A DNA stretch of 64,000 nucleotides from Ariolimax columbianus (Eukaryota; Mollusca; Gastropoda; Stylommatophora; Arionidae). Shown piece by piece: positions 19,686 to 29,877 of the stretch; position 1 is the stretch's first letter, and each line of letters begins with the position of its first letter. Location: NCBI GenBank assembly GCA_036924085.1, contig JAVGWX010000001.1:3948200-4012199 (forward strand), in the 5' to 3' direction. The position numbers and the translations under genes are program-made. Below the pieces are notes generated by a model that did no database searches, was not told the origin of the DNA, and saw nothing but the letters and a program-made list of their open reading frames with translations.

Positions 19686-22335
19686 CTGATTAGCTACTGA
19701 ATTGAAAAACAGGCTGTGGCAGAATTAAATTTAGGTCCCATTTTCCCATTTGCAGATGTATGTACAAATTTAGCTGCAGTTTTCTTAATTATTAACATAT
19801 TTTTATGAATGATATACCATTTTGTAGGTAAATGAATGTTCTCTAAGATAGATCTAAAACAATTGTGTGTTATTTTTTAGTAGGAAATTTGTAAATGGTA
19901 AATTATTATTTACAACAGAAAAGCATTACAAAATTTTTAAAAAAGTGCCAACTCACCTTAAATTTTTGAATGTCCAAAACATTAAATGTCTTTTACTTGG
20001 TGGTTATCACAAAGTATATCCAACAATAAGAAAAACAAATCCAAGAACACAGAAATTGGATAATATTTACACTTCTAATAGCTAATGTAACCACATGTAG
20101 GCCAGATCAGAAAAAATTAAACATTTTTTGAAAAATAAACATTTGAAGAAAAAAAAATATATCTTTTGAAAAATTAACATAAAAAAAAATAAATATATCT
20201 CCAATTTATTTACAGTACATCAATGTCTTTAGTGAGCACCATCTGCAGGATCATGTGTATGGTACACTCTAAAACAGTTCTTCGGATGGAGATGTGGCTT
20301 TTCTGGGCAACCAGTGCAATAACAATTTGTGCGGGCTCTCTTTGCAGGAGTTGAGCATACAATGCAGTTCCTGTCTTTGTCTGAGTGATCCACAAGATGC
20401 ACAGCACCCTCATATCTTTTAATTTTGTTTCCTTCTTTGAATTTTCTCCCAACTTTATTGCTGTTTGTGGTTACTACCTCTTGCGGGATGATGGATGCAG
20501 CCTTCTCAGTCAGCTGATGGATCAAATTTTCTTTGAAGACTTTCAAGGGCATAGGCTTTTCATCAGCATGACAGAGCGTGTATAATATATGAGCATTTAC
20601 CTGTGAAACCTCAATGATCCAATAAAATATTTTTTTCCACCATTTTCTTGTTTTTCTTTGGAAGCTGCCATAGTATGATACCATCTGGTCGCTATGGTCA
20701 CATCCATTCATACACATGTTGTATCGCTGCACTACTTTGGGTTTTTCAACTGTGTTGCCTCGTCTAGTTGTAACCTGCTCCATCTGAACTGTAGTCTTGG
20801 TGGAGACAACAATACACGGCCTTTTGGCTTTCTTATCTCGCCAAGCAACACATATCTGGGATCCATCATTATTTCTGTACCACCTAGCTTCTCGGAGCTG
20901 TAGAGAAATAGTCTTCAACTGAAGCGGAAAATTTTTCCTCTTGATGTTGAGTGTGCCAGTATAATCAATACCCCTACTCAACAGATATGTAATCACGGTG
21001 TCTACAGTGTAGTACCTATCCGCAAATACATGGTGGCCTTTTCCAATTCCTTGCAGCAGGTAATCAAACACCTTCACGGCCTGACTTGTACGGTCATTGG
21101 CAAGGAGATATGATGTGTTTTTTCCGAAGTATGTCAATACAGAGTAGACATACCCTGTAGTAGAATCACACAAGCCAAAAGTCTTGATGTGATACTTGCT
21201 TGGCTTGGAGGCATTGTACTGCTTGTGCTTCCAGCGTCCATTATAGCCTATTACCATTTCATCAATGGCCAAATCCTGAAATGGATAAAATGCATCCTGG
21301 AACTTTGCTATTAGTGAATTCAAGAATGGCTCTATTTTGTCCTTGCCTACAGATTCAGCATCTCCAACATGCATCATGGTGTGGTAAATGATTTCAAATC
21401 TCAATCTGGGAAACATCTGACTGTACCATGGGTTGTAGTTGTGCGGTTTGTGTGTCCAATAATCCTCCACCGATGCTTTTTTACCTAAACCTATTGCAAT
21501 AATCACGGCCAAAAATGTTAACAGCTCATATTCAGTGATAGGCTTCCAACTTGCAAGTGTAGACTTTTGTAAAGAAACTTGTTTGGATTTCTTCAATTCT
21601 GCATATTCATTGATCATTGATACCAATGAATCTAACACATCTGGTGTTATCAAGGCAAACCAACAATCTAGTTCAGAGGAAGATGCATCTAGTTTTGCAT
21701 GCAGGCCTGGTTCACGAGTTGGAACAAAGGGAATACTGCCTGTTGTTTCACCTTCAGTTACTTGGTGCCACTGTTCTCTTTCTTGAGCTCCATTTTTTAC
21801 TGAACTATTTGTAAATCTACCAGCCGTCTTAGCCTTTTTAGGGACTTTTGATGGTCCAGGACGTGCACCATCTTCGCTATCACTACTTGCGCTGTCACTA
21901 CTATTTTTTTCGTATTTATCAAAATCAATTGAATCATTATTATCGACATCTGTTTCACTTACCTCGTCTTCACTAGATGTATTATTTATCTGTTGAAACA
22001 AGTTTCTAGCCTGTTCAATAGTTAGACGAGCCGTACAAGTGCTTTTGGTGACCTTATCGCTTGTTGACACGGTAAACAATTTTTTACAGTTCGGTAACTA
22101 GCTTGAAAATATGATAATTATGACAAGAATACAATTTTTAACATCCGATTTGGTCCACATGTGATTAAAAAATCAACTTCCCTTCGGTAAATTAAAATCT
22201 TGTACCGAAACGGAAAGGAAAACTATAAATTTATAACTTGTTTTACTATGAAACAAACATTGACGGTCACAGCGGCGTATGGCCGCGGCTAAATAAGTGT
22301 TCTGGCGCTGGGAGCGGCTTGTGGTAGGTAACCAG
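19686..22335 (-). mobile_element. piggyBac transposon, near-intact, TTAA target site
   Basis: A 2,650-bp element bounded by TTAA on both sides (19682-19685 and 22336-22339); outside each TTAA is the 42-bp array, so removing the element and one TTAA restores a normal array unit. The ends are imperfect inverted repeats: CTGATTAGCTAC on the left and, inverted, CTGGTTACCTAC on the right (10 of 12 match). It encodes one long transposase on the minus strand. A TATA-like run (TTATAAATTTATAG, reverse strand) lies about 150 bp upstream of the frame. Confidence 0.95.
20229..22079 (-). CDS. piggyBac (PGBD4-like) transposase
   Basis: An uninterrupted 616-codon frame for a DDD transposase that cuts and pastes at TTAA. 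Residues 1-130 are acidic and low in structure (SSEDEVSETDVDN, DSASSDSEDG). The catalytic core shows D273 in DLAIDEMVIGYNGRW, D354 in HVFADRYYT and D461 in MNGCDHSDQM. The C-terminus has a cysteine/histidine cluster, CIVCSTPAKRARTNC, CTGCPEKPHLHPKNC, then YHTHD, typical of the family's DNA-binding RING-like domain. Oddity: the frame as given begins at TTG, preceded in frame by TAG at 22096-22098; the first internal Met is residue 155. An ATG in the same frame at about 22161 lies before that TAG. So either the start is in an unseen exon, a non-AUG start is used, or the start was lost. Confidence 0.93.
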   Translation of the reverse strand: MFTVSTSDKVTKSTCTARLTIEQARNLFQQINNTSSEDEVSETDVDNNDSIDFDKYEKNSSDSASSDSEDGARPGPSKVPKKAKTAGRFTNSSVKNGAQEREQWHQVTEGETTGSIPFVPTREPGLHAKLDASSSELDCWFALITPDVLDSLVSMINEYAELKKSKQVSLQKSTLASWKPITEYELLTFLAVIIAIGLGKKASVEDYWTHKPHNYNPWYSQMFPRLRFEIIYHTMMHVGDAESVGKDKIEPFLNSLIAKFQDAFYPFQDLAIDEMVIGYNGRWKHKQYNASKPSKYHIKTFGLCDSTTGYVYSVLTYFGKNTSYLLANDRTSQAVKVFDYLLQGIGKGHHVFADRYYTVDTVITYLLSRGIDYTGTLNIKRKNFPLQLKTISLQLREARWYRNNDGSQICVAWRDKKAKRPCIVVSTKTTVQMEQVTTRRGNTVEKPKVVQRYNMCMNGCDHSDQMVSYYGSFQRKTRKWWKKIFYWIIEVSQVNAHILYTLCHADEKPMPLKVFKENLIHQLTEKAASIIPQEVVTTNSNKVGRKFKEGNKIKRYEGAVHLVDHSDKDRNCIVCSTPAKRARTNCYCTGCPEKPHLHPKNCFRVYHTHDPADGAH

Positions 22336-22400
22336 TTAAGTTCTGCCTGTCAGGTTTTTATAGCCATCCGTGTCATCTTAAGTTCTGCCCACCAGGTCTT
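22336..22400. repeat. 41/42-bp array, right remnant beyond piggyBac
   Basis: GTTCTGCCTGTCAGGTTTTT, ATAGCCATCCGTGTCATCTT AAG and a last partial unit GTTCTGCCCACCAGG. It is continuous with 19188-19685 once the transposon is removed. Confidence 0.95.
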
Positions 22401-22568
22401 TGTTGCTCTTGCTTTCTCATCCACTTATCTTTAATATGTTCTTTGGCTTCACTCACTGTTCATCCATTGTGTTTTCCAATCCTGGTAATTAATAAAACAT
22501 ATCGTTTCTTGTAAAATTACATGTAGAAAGTCACATTTTATCTTATATATATCTGTTACTGTCTACAG

Positions 22569-22707
22569 GTCAACAACAATTTGCTCATGTTTATAGTTAA
22601 CGCTGGAGCTGGTATGGCGGCCATCATCACTCCCTACTGCTCCCCATATTCGCTGATGCTGATTATCAGATTTACCACAAACATGTTCTGTGGAGGTAGC
22701 GACACAC
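22569..22707 (+). CDS. MFSD4/NaGLT1-like transporter gene 1, coding exon 3
   Basis: From CTACAG|GTCAAC to ACACAC|GTAAGT, 139 nt: 46 codons plus one base (phase 1). The peptide VNNNLLMFIVNAGAGMAAII, TPYCSPYSLMLIIRFTTNMF, CGGSDT spans helices 3 and 4 and ends in the family GG(S/I)D motif. The exon of the paralogue at 60852-60990 is the same length and phase and aligns throughout (ISNNIVMAAVTILGG..., IATPYCSNLVLMICIRG..., GGIDC). It covers residues 104-149 of the joined protein. Confidence 0.93.
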
Positions 22708-22847
22708 GTAAGTGCTCCTTGGCTGCAATGGTAATGGATAAGTCAGCTGTGTCACATTTTTGTTGCTGTGTATAGTACTAGTTTGAATATCTGACTTTGC
22801 CCAGAAAATAACATGCTTTTTAAATAAATTGTTTCATTTTCAGTATT

Positions 22848-23141
22848 TGTCTCTGTGTGCCTACCTCAGTGAGGACATTGTCTCTGTGTGCCTACCTCGG
22901 TGAGGACATTGTCTCTGTGTGCCTACCTCAGTAAGGACATTGTCTTTGTGTGCCTACCTCAGTGAGGACATTGTCTTTGTGTGCCTACCTCAGTGAGGAC
23001 ATTGTCTTTGTATGCCTACCTCAGTGAGGACATTGTCTTTGTGTGCCTACCTCAGTGAGGACATTGTCTTTGTGTGCCTACCTCAGTGAGGACATTGTCT
23101 CTGTGTTCCTACCTCAGTGAAGACATTGTCTTTGTGTGACC
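22848..23141. repeat. 31-bp tandem array, about 9 copies
   Basis: The unit is TGTCTTTGTGTGCCTACCTC plus AGTGAGGACAT. It runs directly into the 3' edge of the antisense LINE at 23142 (TGTCTTTGTGTGACCTCTAG), whose codons VTQRQCL overlap the unit. A single copy of the inverse unit lies at 49357-49391, beside another LINE of the same kind. Confidence 0.9.
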
Positions 23142-24177
23142 TCTAGTGATTTTGTTAGTGTCCACGTCTCGGCACCGTAGCACATCACAGGTAGTACAGT
23201 GGAATTGAAGAGGGAGGCTCGTAGGTTCTGGTCATGGCAACCGTCCAGGACCGCGTTAATAGACGAGAAGGCTGCCCAACCCGCGCGATGACGTCTTGTC
23301 AGTTCAGGTTCCAGGTTATTCTCCAAATTGAGAAGATGTCCAAGATAAACGTACTTGTTGACATCCTCTAATCGTACTTTGCCAAGGAAGACTGGATCAC
23401 AAGTGACGAAATGATTGTGCAACACTTTGGACTTTGAGACATTCATCTCCAGACTATCTTTCTTGTCCATTCCATTGAGTAGCTGCATCATTTGCTTGGC
23501 TTCTGCGGACTTTGTGATGAACACAATGTCATCGGCAAATCGAAGGTGATTGAGGCGTCTGAGGTAAATCGGATACCTAAGATGTCCCAGTTACATCGTC
23601 TAATGACTGATTCCAAACACGCAGAGAAGAGGTTCGGTGAGATAGGCGGACCCTTTTGAATCGGTACCACAATTGGACGTTGGAAGGGATGACATGTGAT
23701 AGTGCAGTTCGTATAACTGTTGGTGAGAATTCTGAGGTAACCAGGATATACACCTTGTTCCAACAGTGAACACCAGACAAAATGTGGTTTTACAGAAACA
23801 AGAACCTTTTTATAGTTGATGAAGGTGAAAATCAAGGGTGTCTGGAACTCTCCGGCTGCCTCAATAAGGCGACAACAGGTTCAAATATGGTCCATTGTGC
23901 TGTATGAACGTCGAAAGCCTTGCCTGTTCGACTGGTTGCGATTCTTCTAGAGTGGTGCGGACTCTGGCAAGGATGCATTTTGTAAACAGTTTGTAAGTGA
24001 CCAGGAGGAGAATAATTGGACGATAGTTCACTAGATCCTCTTTGTCTCCCTTCTTGTGCAAGAGTGTTGTCCTCGAGTTGTACCAAACAGCAGGTGTTCC
24101 TCCAGAATGAAGATATCATGTAAAATGTTGCACTAGAGCTTGGTAAAGGGGTAGACCGTAAGCATGGATGACCTCCA
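23142..24177 (-). mobile_element. RTE-like LINE, RT to C-terminus, antisense
   Basis: Minus strand in order: HKKGDKEDLVNYRPIILLL, TKCILARVRTTLEESQPVEQ (start of the RT core), then IFTFINYKKVLVSVKPHFVW, KKGPPISPNLFSACLESVI, LRFADDIVFITKSAEAK (antisense of 23508-23560; YADD-type box intact but frameshifted from its surroundings), LGHLLNLENNLEPELTRRHR, AETWTLTKSLEVTQRQCL. Several frameshifts. It is head to head with the + strand LINE that starts at about 24241. Confidence 0.85.
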
Positions 24178-24240
24178 CAGTAATGCCATCTTATAATATA
24201 TGCGTGTGTTTATGTGTGCGTGCGTATATATATATATATA
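24178..24240. repeat. (TA)n/(TG)n microsatellite between two LINEs
   Basis: GTGTGCGTGCG followed by about ten TA units. It separates the two head-to-head RTE-like fragments. Confidence 0.8.
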
Positions 24241-24310
24241 AAATAATGAAATTGGCAAAAGAAAGTTGGACTAGCGAAGACACCCTACAACTTCGTCATA
24301 TGAGGAGAAG

Positions 24311-24566
24311 GGGACGGCGTGGCCTAGTGGTTAAGTGGCACGGCTCACAACCAGAAGGTGCTGGGTTCGATCCCCATCACAGCACCGGCCGTTAGCCCGG
24401 GGAAGCAAACCCTTAGAAAATGCAGGAGGAAGCAGACCCTTACATAAAATGCATGCTGAAGTCGGATTCACTGGGCCGACAGGTGCAAAATAAAAACCAC
24501 AGTGTAACGCACACACGCCTTGGGGAATAGATAAATAAGGCGAACGCCAAAAAAAAACAAAAAAAA
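24311..24566 (+). mobile_element. tRNA-derived SINE, copy 2, with target duplication
   Basis: Same element as 14944-15200 with only scattered substitutions. It keeps the A box (TGGCCTAGTGG), B box (GGTTCGATCCC) and an A-rich tail with one C. Flanking duplication ATATGAGGAGAAG lies at 24298-24310 and 24567-24579. It is inserted into the RTE-like LINE. Confidence 0.95.
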
Positions 24567-24716
24567 ATATGAGGAGAAGGCTGTAACAGAATAGCATGCA
24601 CAACAAACTCGAGTTGAACAAGCTGATCAGAAGCAGACTAAAAGATGAACAGCAAAGTCTGAAAACAATGATCAGAGCGGCTGCAAAAAAATGCAATATA
24701 ATCAAATGCTGAAATA

Positions 24717-26150
24717 GCCTTCTTCAATCAAAGAATATTATGACTCCCCTAAACAATGCAGACGATGTCAGAGTGACGGATAGAGCCTTCTTCAATCAAA
24801 GAATATTATGACTCCCCTAAACAATGCAGACGATGTCAGAGTGACGGATAGAGCCTTCTTCAATCAAAGAATATTATGACTCCCCTAAACAATGCAGACG
24901 ATGTCAGAGTGACGGATAGAGCCTTCTTCAATCAAAGAATATTATGACTCCCCTAAACAATGCAGATGATGTCAGAGTGACGGATAGAGCCTTCTTCAAT
25001 CAAAGAATATTATGTCTGCCCTAAACAATGCAGACAATGTCAGAGTGACGGATAGAGCCTTCTTCAATCAAAGAATATTATGACTGCCCTAAACAATGCA
25101 GACGATGTCAGAGTGACGGATAGAGCCTTCTTCAATCAAAGAATATTATGTCTGCCCTAAACAATGCAGACGATGTCAGAGTGACGGATAGAGCCTTCTT
25201 CAATCAAAGAATATCATGACTGCCCTAAACAATGCAGACGATGTCAGAGTGACGGATAGAGCCTTCTTCAATCAAAGAATATCATGACTGCCCTAAACAA
25301 TGCAGACGATGTCAGAGTGACGGATAGAGCCTTCTTCAATCAAAGAATATCATGACTGCCCTAAACAATGCAGACGATGTCAGAGTGACGGATAGAGCCT
25401 TCTTCAATCAAAGAATATTATGACTCCCCTAAACAATGCAGACGATGTCAGAGTGACGGATAGAGCCTTCTTCAATCAAAGAATATTATGACTCCCCTAA
25501 ACAATGCAGACGATGTCAGAGTGACGGATAGAGCCTTCTTCAATCAAAGAATATTATGACTCCCCTAAACAATGCAGACGATGTCAGAGTGACGGATAGA
25601 GCCTTCTTCAATCAAAGAATATTATGACTCCCCTAAACAATGCAGATGATGTCAGAGTGACGGATAGAGCCTTCTTCAATCAAAGAATATTATGTCTGCC
25701 CTAAACAATGCAGACGATGTCAGAGTGACGGATAGAGCCTTCTTCAATCAAAGAATATTATGACTGCCCTAAACAATGCAGACGATGTCAGAGTGACGGA
25801 TAGAGCCTTCTTCAATCAAAGAATATTATGTCTGCCCTAAACAATGCAGACGATGTCAGAGTGACGGATAGAGCCTTCTTCAATCAAAGAATATCATGAC
25901 TGCCCTAAACAATGCAGACGATGTCAGAGTGACGGATAGAGCCTTCTTCAATCAAAGAATATCATGACTGCCCTAAACAATGCAGACGATGTCAGAGTGA
26001 CGGATAGAGCCTTCTTCAATCAAAGAATATCATGACTGCCCTAAACAATGCAGACGATGTCAGAGTGACGGATAGAGCCTTCTTCAATCAAAGAATATCA
26101 TGACTGCCCTAAAAAATGCAGACGGTGTCAGAGTGACGGAAAGAGCAGAT
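24717..26150 (+). repeat. 68-bp tandem array from LINE coding DNA, 680-bp higher-order unit
   Basis: 21 copies of AGCCTTCTTCAATCAAAGAA, TATTATGACTCCCCTAAACA, ATGCAGACGATGTCAGAGTG, ACGGATAG. The last copy is continuous with LINE codons LKNADGVRVTERADIE. Variant order over copies 1-10 (four ACTCCCC, the fourth with GATGATG; GTCTGCC; ACTGCCC; GTCTGCC; three ATCATG) repeats in copies 11-20, so a ten-unit block was duplicated. 68 is not a multiple of 3, so the array broke the LINE frame. Confidence 0.95.
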
Positions 26151-27643
26151 ATAGAGGCAAAACGTCAGACTACACCGACCTCTTTGCATCAAAGGCGATG
26201 TCACCAAACAACGAATCTATGCCAGAGCCTAAGATCGAATCAGATGAGGTGGCACATGCAATCAAACAACTTAAACCAGATAGAGCCCCAGGACAAGACA
26301 GAATCTCACATGGCGTAATCCGGGCAGGCGGGGACACACTAGCGCAGCATCTAACTGCTTTGTTCAACATCTGTCTAAACGAATACCAATTCCTCGATCA
26401 ATGGAAAATGTCAAAAACCATCTTAATCCATGAAAAGGGGGACAGGGAAAACCTGGCAAATTACCGTCAGGTCTGTCCGCTCTCCTCCTTCTATAAACTC
26501 TTCACCAGAGTGATCATCAACTGCATAGAGAAGCTACTTGAGAACCAACCACGAGAGCAGGCAGGTTTCAGAAGAGGCTTCTCAACCACTGACCACCTCC
26601 ACACAATCAACCAATTAATGTAGAGGGCTCATGAAGCACAATTGTCTTTATGCCTTGTGTTCGTGGATTATGAGGCTTTCGATAACATTGAAATAACTGC
26701 GGTGCTGAATACCCTGAGAAATCAGGGAATTGCAGAAAAATACGCTCAACTGATATAGGAGATAAACAGCGGATGCACAACGGGTATCACCCTCTTCTAT
26801 AGACAGATCACCATACCAATACAACGTGTCGTCCGGCAGGGTGATACAATCTCACCAAATCTCTTTACAGTGGCCCTTGAGGAGATCTTTAATCTTTAAA
26901 AACCTATACTGGGAGTATAGAGGCATAAACATAGATGGGGAAATTCTTACTGATCTGAGGTTTGCTGATGACATAGTCATCCTCAGCCATGACGTCAAAG
27001 AAGCAGAGAAAAGTCTCAATGAGCTCAGCAGAGCAAGCGTCGCAGTTGGCCTACAAATCAATAGAAAGAAAACTAAGTTCATGCTCAACACCTTCTACCC
27101 AAAAGGAGATATGTTCCTTGGAGACTGTCCTGTTGAAAACATAAATTTGTGTATCTACTTGGGCCAAGAGATCACGAACTCCAATTCAATAAATTGGTAG
27201 ATCTCACGAGGGATAACAGTGGGCTGGCTCAGCCACAATTGTATTAAACCAATACTGCAACAGATGCGAAATGTCAATGCTAGAGCTCACACCTTCAACA
27301 GTGTGGTTATTCCAACCATGGTATATGGCTGCGAAGTGTGGAACCTACGGAAAGCTGATGCAGATAGGCTCTGCATTGCCCAACAAGCGATGGAGCGAAG
27401 AACATTAAAGATCTCCATTCGAGACCAAATCTGTAATGCAGAGATCAGACGTCGAGTATCCTTCACTGATATGGCATGGTGTTACGAAAATACAGATGTG
27501 CCGACCATGTGGTGTGCATGCCGGATAACAGATAGACATGTCAAGTGACGTCGTGGTGGCCATACAACTATAGCCACCTTTGTGGGAGCCTGAGGCAGTG
27601 AGATGGCCTGAAGGAGGCCCTTGGGCCAACATGGTAAACTAAA

Positions 27644-27860
27644 GCAAAAGACTGAAATGAGTTTACTCAACATTTGGCTACCTGGCATCAGACACATGTA
27701 CCTGATTGAATACATGATATTAGAGATTTAGAGTATGTATGTGTGTGTGTATCTGTATATATGTATTTCTTGGAGACCTATGCTCCCCAGGGGGCTGAAA
27801 AGGTTTTCTTCTGCTTCGTTCTCAATCTCCCGCTACCAAGCCCTGAAAAGAGCTTTGCAA
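27644..27860 (+). repeat. 217-bp segment duplicated at 32760-32976 (left copy)
   Basis: It holds the LINE 3' tail (including a TGTGTGTGTATCTGTATATA microsatellite) and the first about 100 bp of repeat family R. By eye it is identical to 32760-32976 on the other side of the LTR element. The ends share GCAA. Confidence 0.95.
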
Positions 27861-27863
27861 TAA

Positions 27864-28452
27864 TGTAACAGTTCCCGCCGGAGCAGGGGAGTTTAGGATG
27901 CCTGAACATGTTAAAGCTTAAAGCTACCTGAATGCATGTCAAGGTCACTCACCGTCTCAGCAAAGGAGAACAGAGTTGGGTTAAGGAATGTGGACAGATA
28001 GAAACTGACCACTGGCCTTCCGATTTTGGTAGGGGGAGATTGATTGACAGACGAAATTGGCAGCGGGGCTTGCTGCGAGAGAATGAATGACAGGTGGGCA
28101 AAGTGTTTCGTTCCAATTGGGATTGAAGATGACCATACCTGAGATCGATTGGTCAAGCTCTGGCCTTGCTTGAGGATATATAACTCGAGACAAAGTTTAG
28201 CTAGAGAAGCTGGAGAGAGAGAGAGAGAGGGGGGCTGGAGAGAGAGAGGCTGTATGGAGGAGAGTGAGAGAGAGAGAGACTGAATGTGGATAGTATGTTT
28301 AACTCACCGACTTAGGTAGAGGAGCGATTGATAGACTGTTGGACGAATGTTTAGTGATAGAACAGGATCGCTCAAATAGGTGTGTGAGTTTTGCATTAAT
28401 AGATAATGTGAAAGTGTGTTTGTAAGCAAGGACACATTGTGAGCGAGCTATG
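27864..28452 (+). repeat. 5' LTR (lacks its last ~360 bp)
   Basis: It aligns with 31811-32396 of the 3' LTR through a (GA)n tract to GAGCGAGCTATG, with few differences, then diverges: the next 363 bp of the 3' LTR are missing and the gag-like frame starts at once. The primer-binding site expected after a complete LTR is therefore not visible. Confidence 0.9.
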
Positions 28453-29877
28453 CCTTTCATGGCAGGAGCTACAGTCAGCGATAAGTGGGAGGACAGAAGT
28501 CAACTACAAAACCAGCTAAGAGAACTAACAAGCAGAGTTATTCGGCTGGAAAGACAGGAAAAAGATCTCCAATGGAAGCTGCGACAGCTGTTGCAACAGT
28601 TTGAAAACAGAGCTTTCAAACCAGCTAGGAAGGAGAGAAGAAATCAAGAAATCACAGAAGTAAACACTGCCCAGTATTTTGGAAGGGGACAGAGTCGTAG
28701 GAAAGTGAGTAGGAAGCCCATCCAACTTCCACATTCCGATCCGTGGAGGGACAGAGGTGGAAATCTCAGGACGGACGTGTGAGGACGGCTGGACAGAGGT
28801 GGCAAAAAGGGGAGTTTGACCCAGGTGGAGAGGCCAAGTCAAGGGAGAGGAGGAAGAATGGTTGGGCAGAAGTTTGAATCGGGCAGATTCTTAGCCCACA
28901 AGAGGCCTTTTGCACGGTTACAGATGGAGAGGCAGGACAGGAGCTATCAAAGAGACTTTGAGCACGAGGCGGATGGACAGAAAGAAAGAGATACAGGTTT
29001 TGTGTATCCAGAAAAGTTAGGTACGGAGGGCAGGTTACGCAATACAAAGGAGACAAACGTTCGCTCAGAGGTCCAGATAAAATGTTACCGCATCGGACAG
29101 TGTAGGCCGAGAATTCAGGAAGAGGGTATTACGTCGATTAACATGGTCGGGCGTGCTGAAAGGAGCCAATATAACCAGGAACTTGTGGTCAAGCCTGGTA
29201 GAACATTAGTTAAAGTCGACGAAGAATCGAACAAGGAAATAGTCAGAGATTCGTCAGATAAAGAAGAAAGGAGAGGAGGAGGAATGGTGGCAGGACCAGC
29301 TATGGTTTCGTGCCCACCCAAGCCAGGTTCTAGCCATGCGGGAGAAGTGGTTGAACAGACCGAAAGAAGGGACAACCCTTCGACCACCGAGAAAGGAAGT
29401 GGAAATGACGCACATTTGGAATGCGAAACGGACGCACCAACAGCAGCCAACAAAGGAGGAACAGAGTTTCTAAGGAAAACGAAGAAAAGGGAAAGACAGG
29501 TTAACCACAGCCAGGACAGCGAACCAGTCATCGAAGCAAAGATGAAAAGATCTCAGTTCGAGATAAGCCAACAGTCAAACGAACAGTGTGAAAGGTCTTT
29601 CCCACAAATAGTGAATACAGATGGACGGAAGGCTGAAGTAGCGGACGATGTAAGTGTACGTAACACTACCAGAGAACCGGTAGGTACGAACCAAACAACC
29701 GTGAAACAAACAGACCAGACGATGGGCGTTTTACAGGAGGAAATCGCGCAGCAATCAGAGACAGCTGATGGGGCAGCGCATAGTCTGGTTAAAATAAGCA
29801 GTAGTGATAAGGAACGGTTGATGCAATGTTTACTGACGCTAGCCAAAAACATGGAAATCAGAAATGGAATTAGGTAA
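28450..29877 (+). pseudogene. gag-like open frame with one in-frame TGA
   Basis: ATG at 28450, TGA at 28780-28782, and the same frame continues open to TAA at 29875-29877 (about 475 codons in all). The first part has a heptad-like helix (LRELTSRVIRLERQEKDLQW, KLRQLLQQFE). The second is charged and low-complexity, rich in R, E, K, Q, G and T (GRGGRMVGQKFESGRF, KEERRGGG). No zinc knuckle or enzyme motif was found. Its place between LTRs suggests a gag-like or accessory protein. The single stop could be decay or a readthrough site; nothing in the sequence decides. Confidence 0.6.

Larger units (their letters stand above)
24241..27643 (+). mobile_element. RTE-like LINE, carrying an array and a SINE
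   Basis: Frames in order: LAKESWTSEDTLQLRHMRRR (24250), the SINE (24311-24566), NKLIRSRLKDEQQSLKTMI (24620), the 68-bp array (24717-26150), then LKNADGVRVTERADIEAKRQ (26106), KPDRAPGQDRISHGVIRAGG, ILIHEKGDRENLANYRQVCP, PREQAGFRRGFSTTDHLHTI, LVFVDYEAFDNIEITAVLNT, VVRQGDTISPNLFTVALEEI, DLRFADDIVILSHDVKEAEK (RT active site FADD intact), NLCIYLGQEITNSNS, VYGCEVWNLRKA and RCADHVVCMPDN. Stops at 26621, 26756 and later show it is dead. Its 3' tail (27644-27757) is part of the segment duplicated across the LTR element. Confidence 0.9.
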
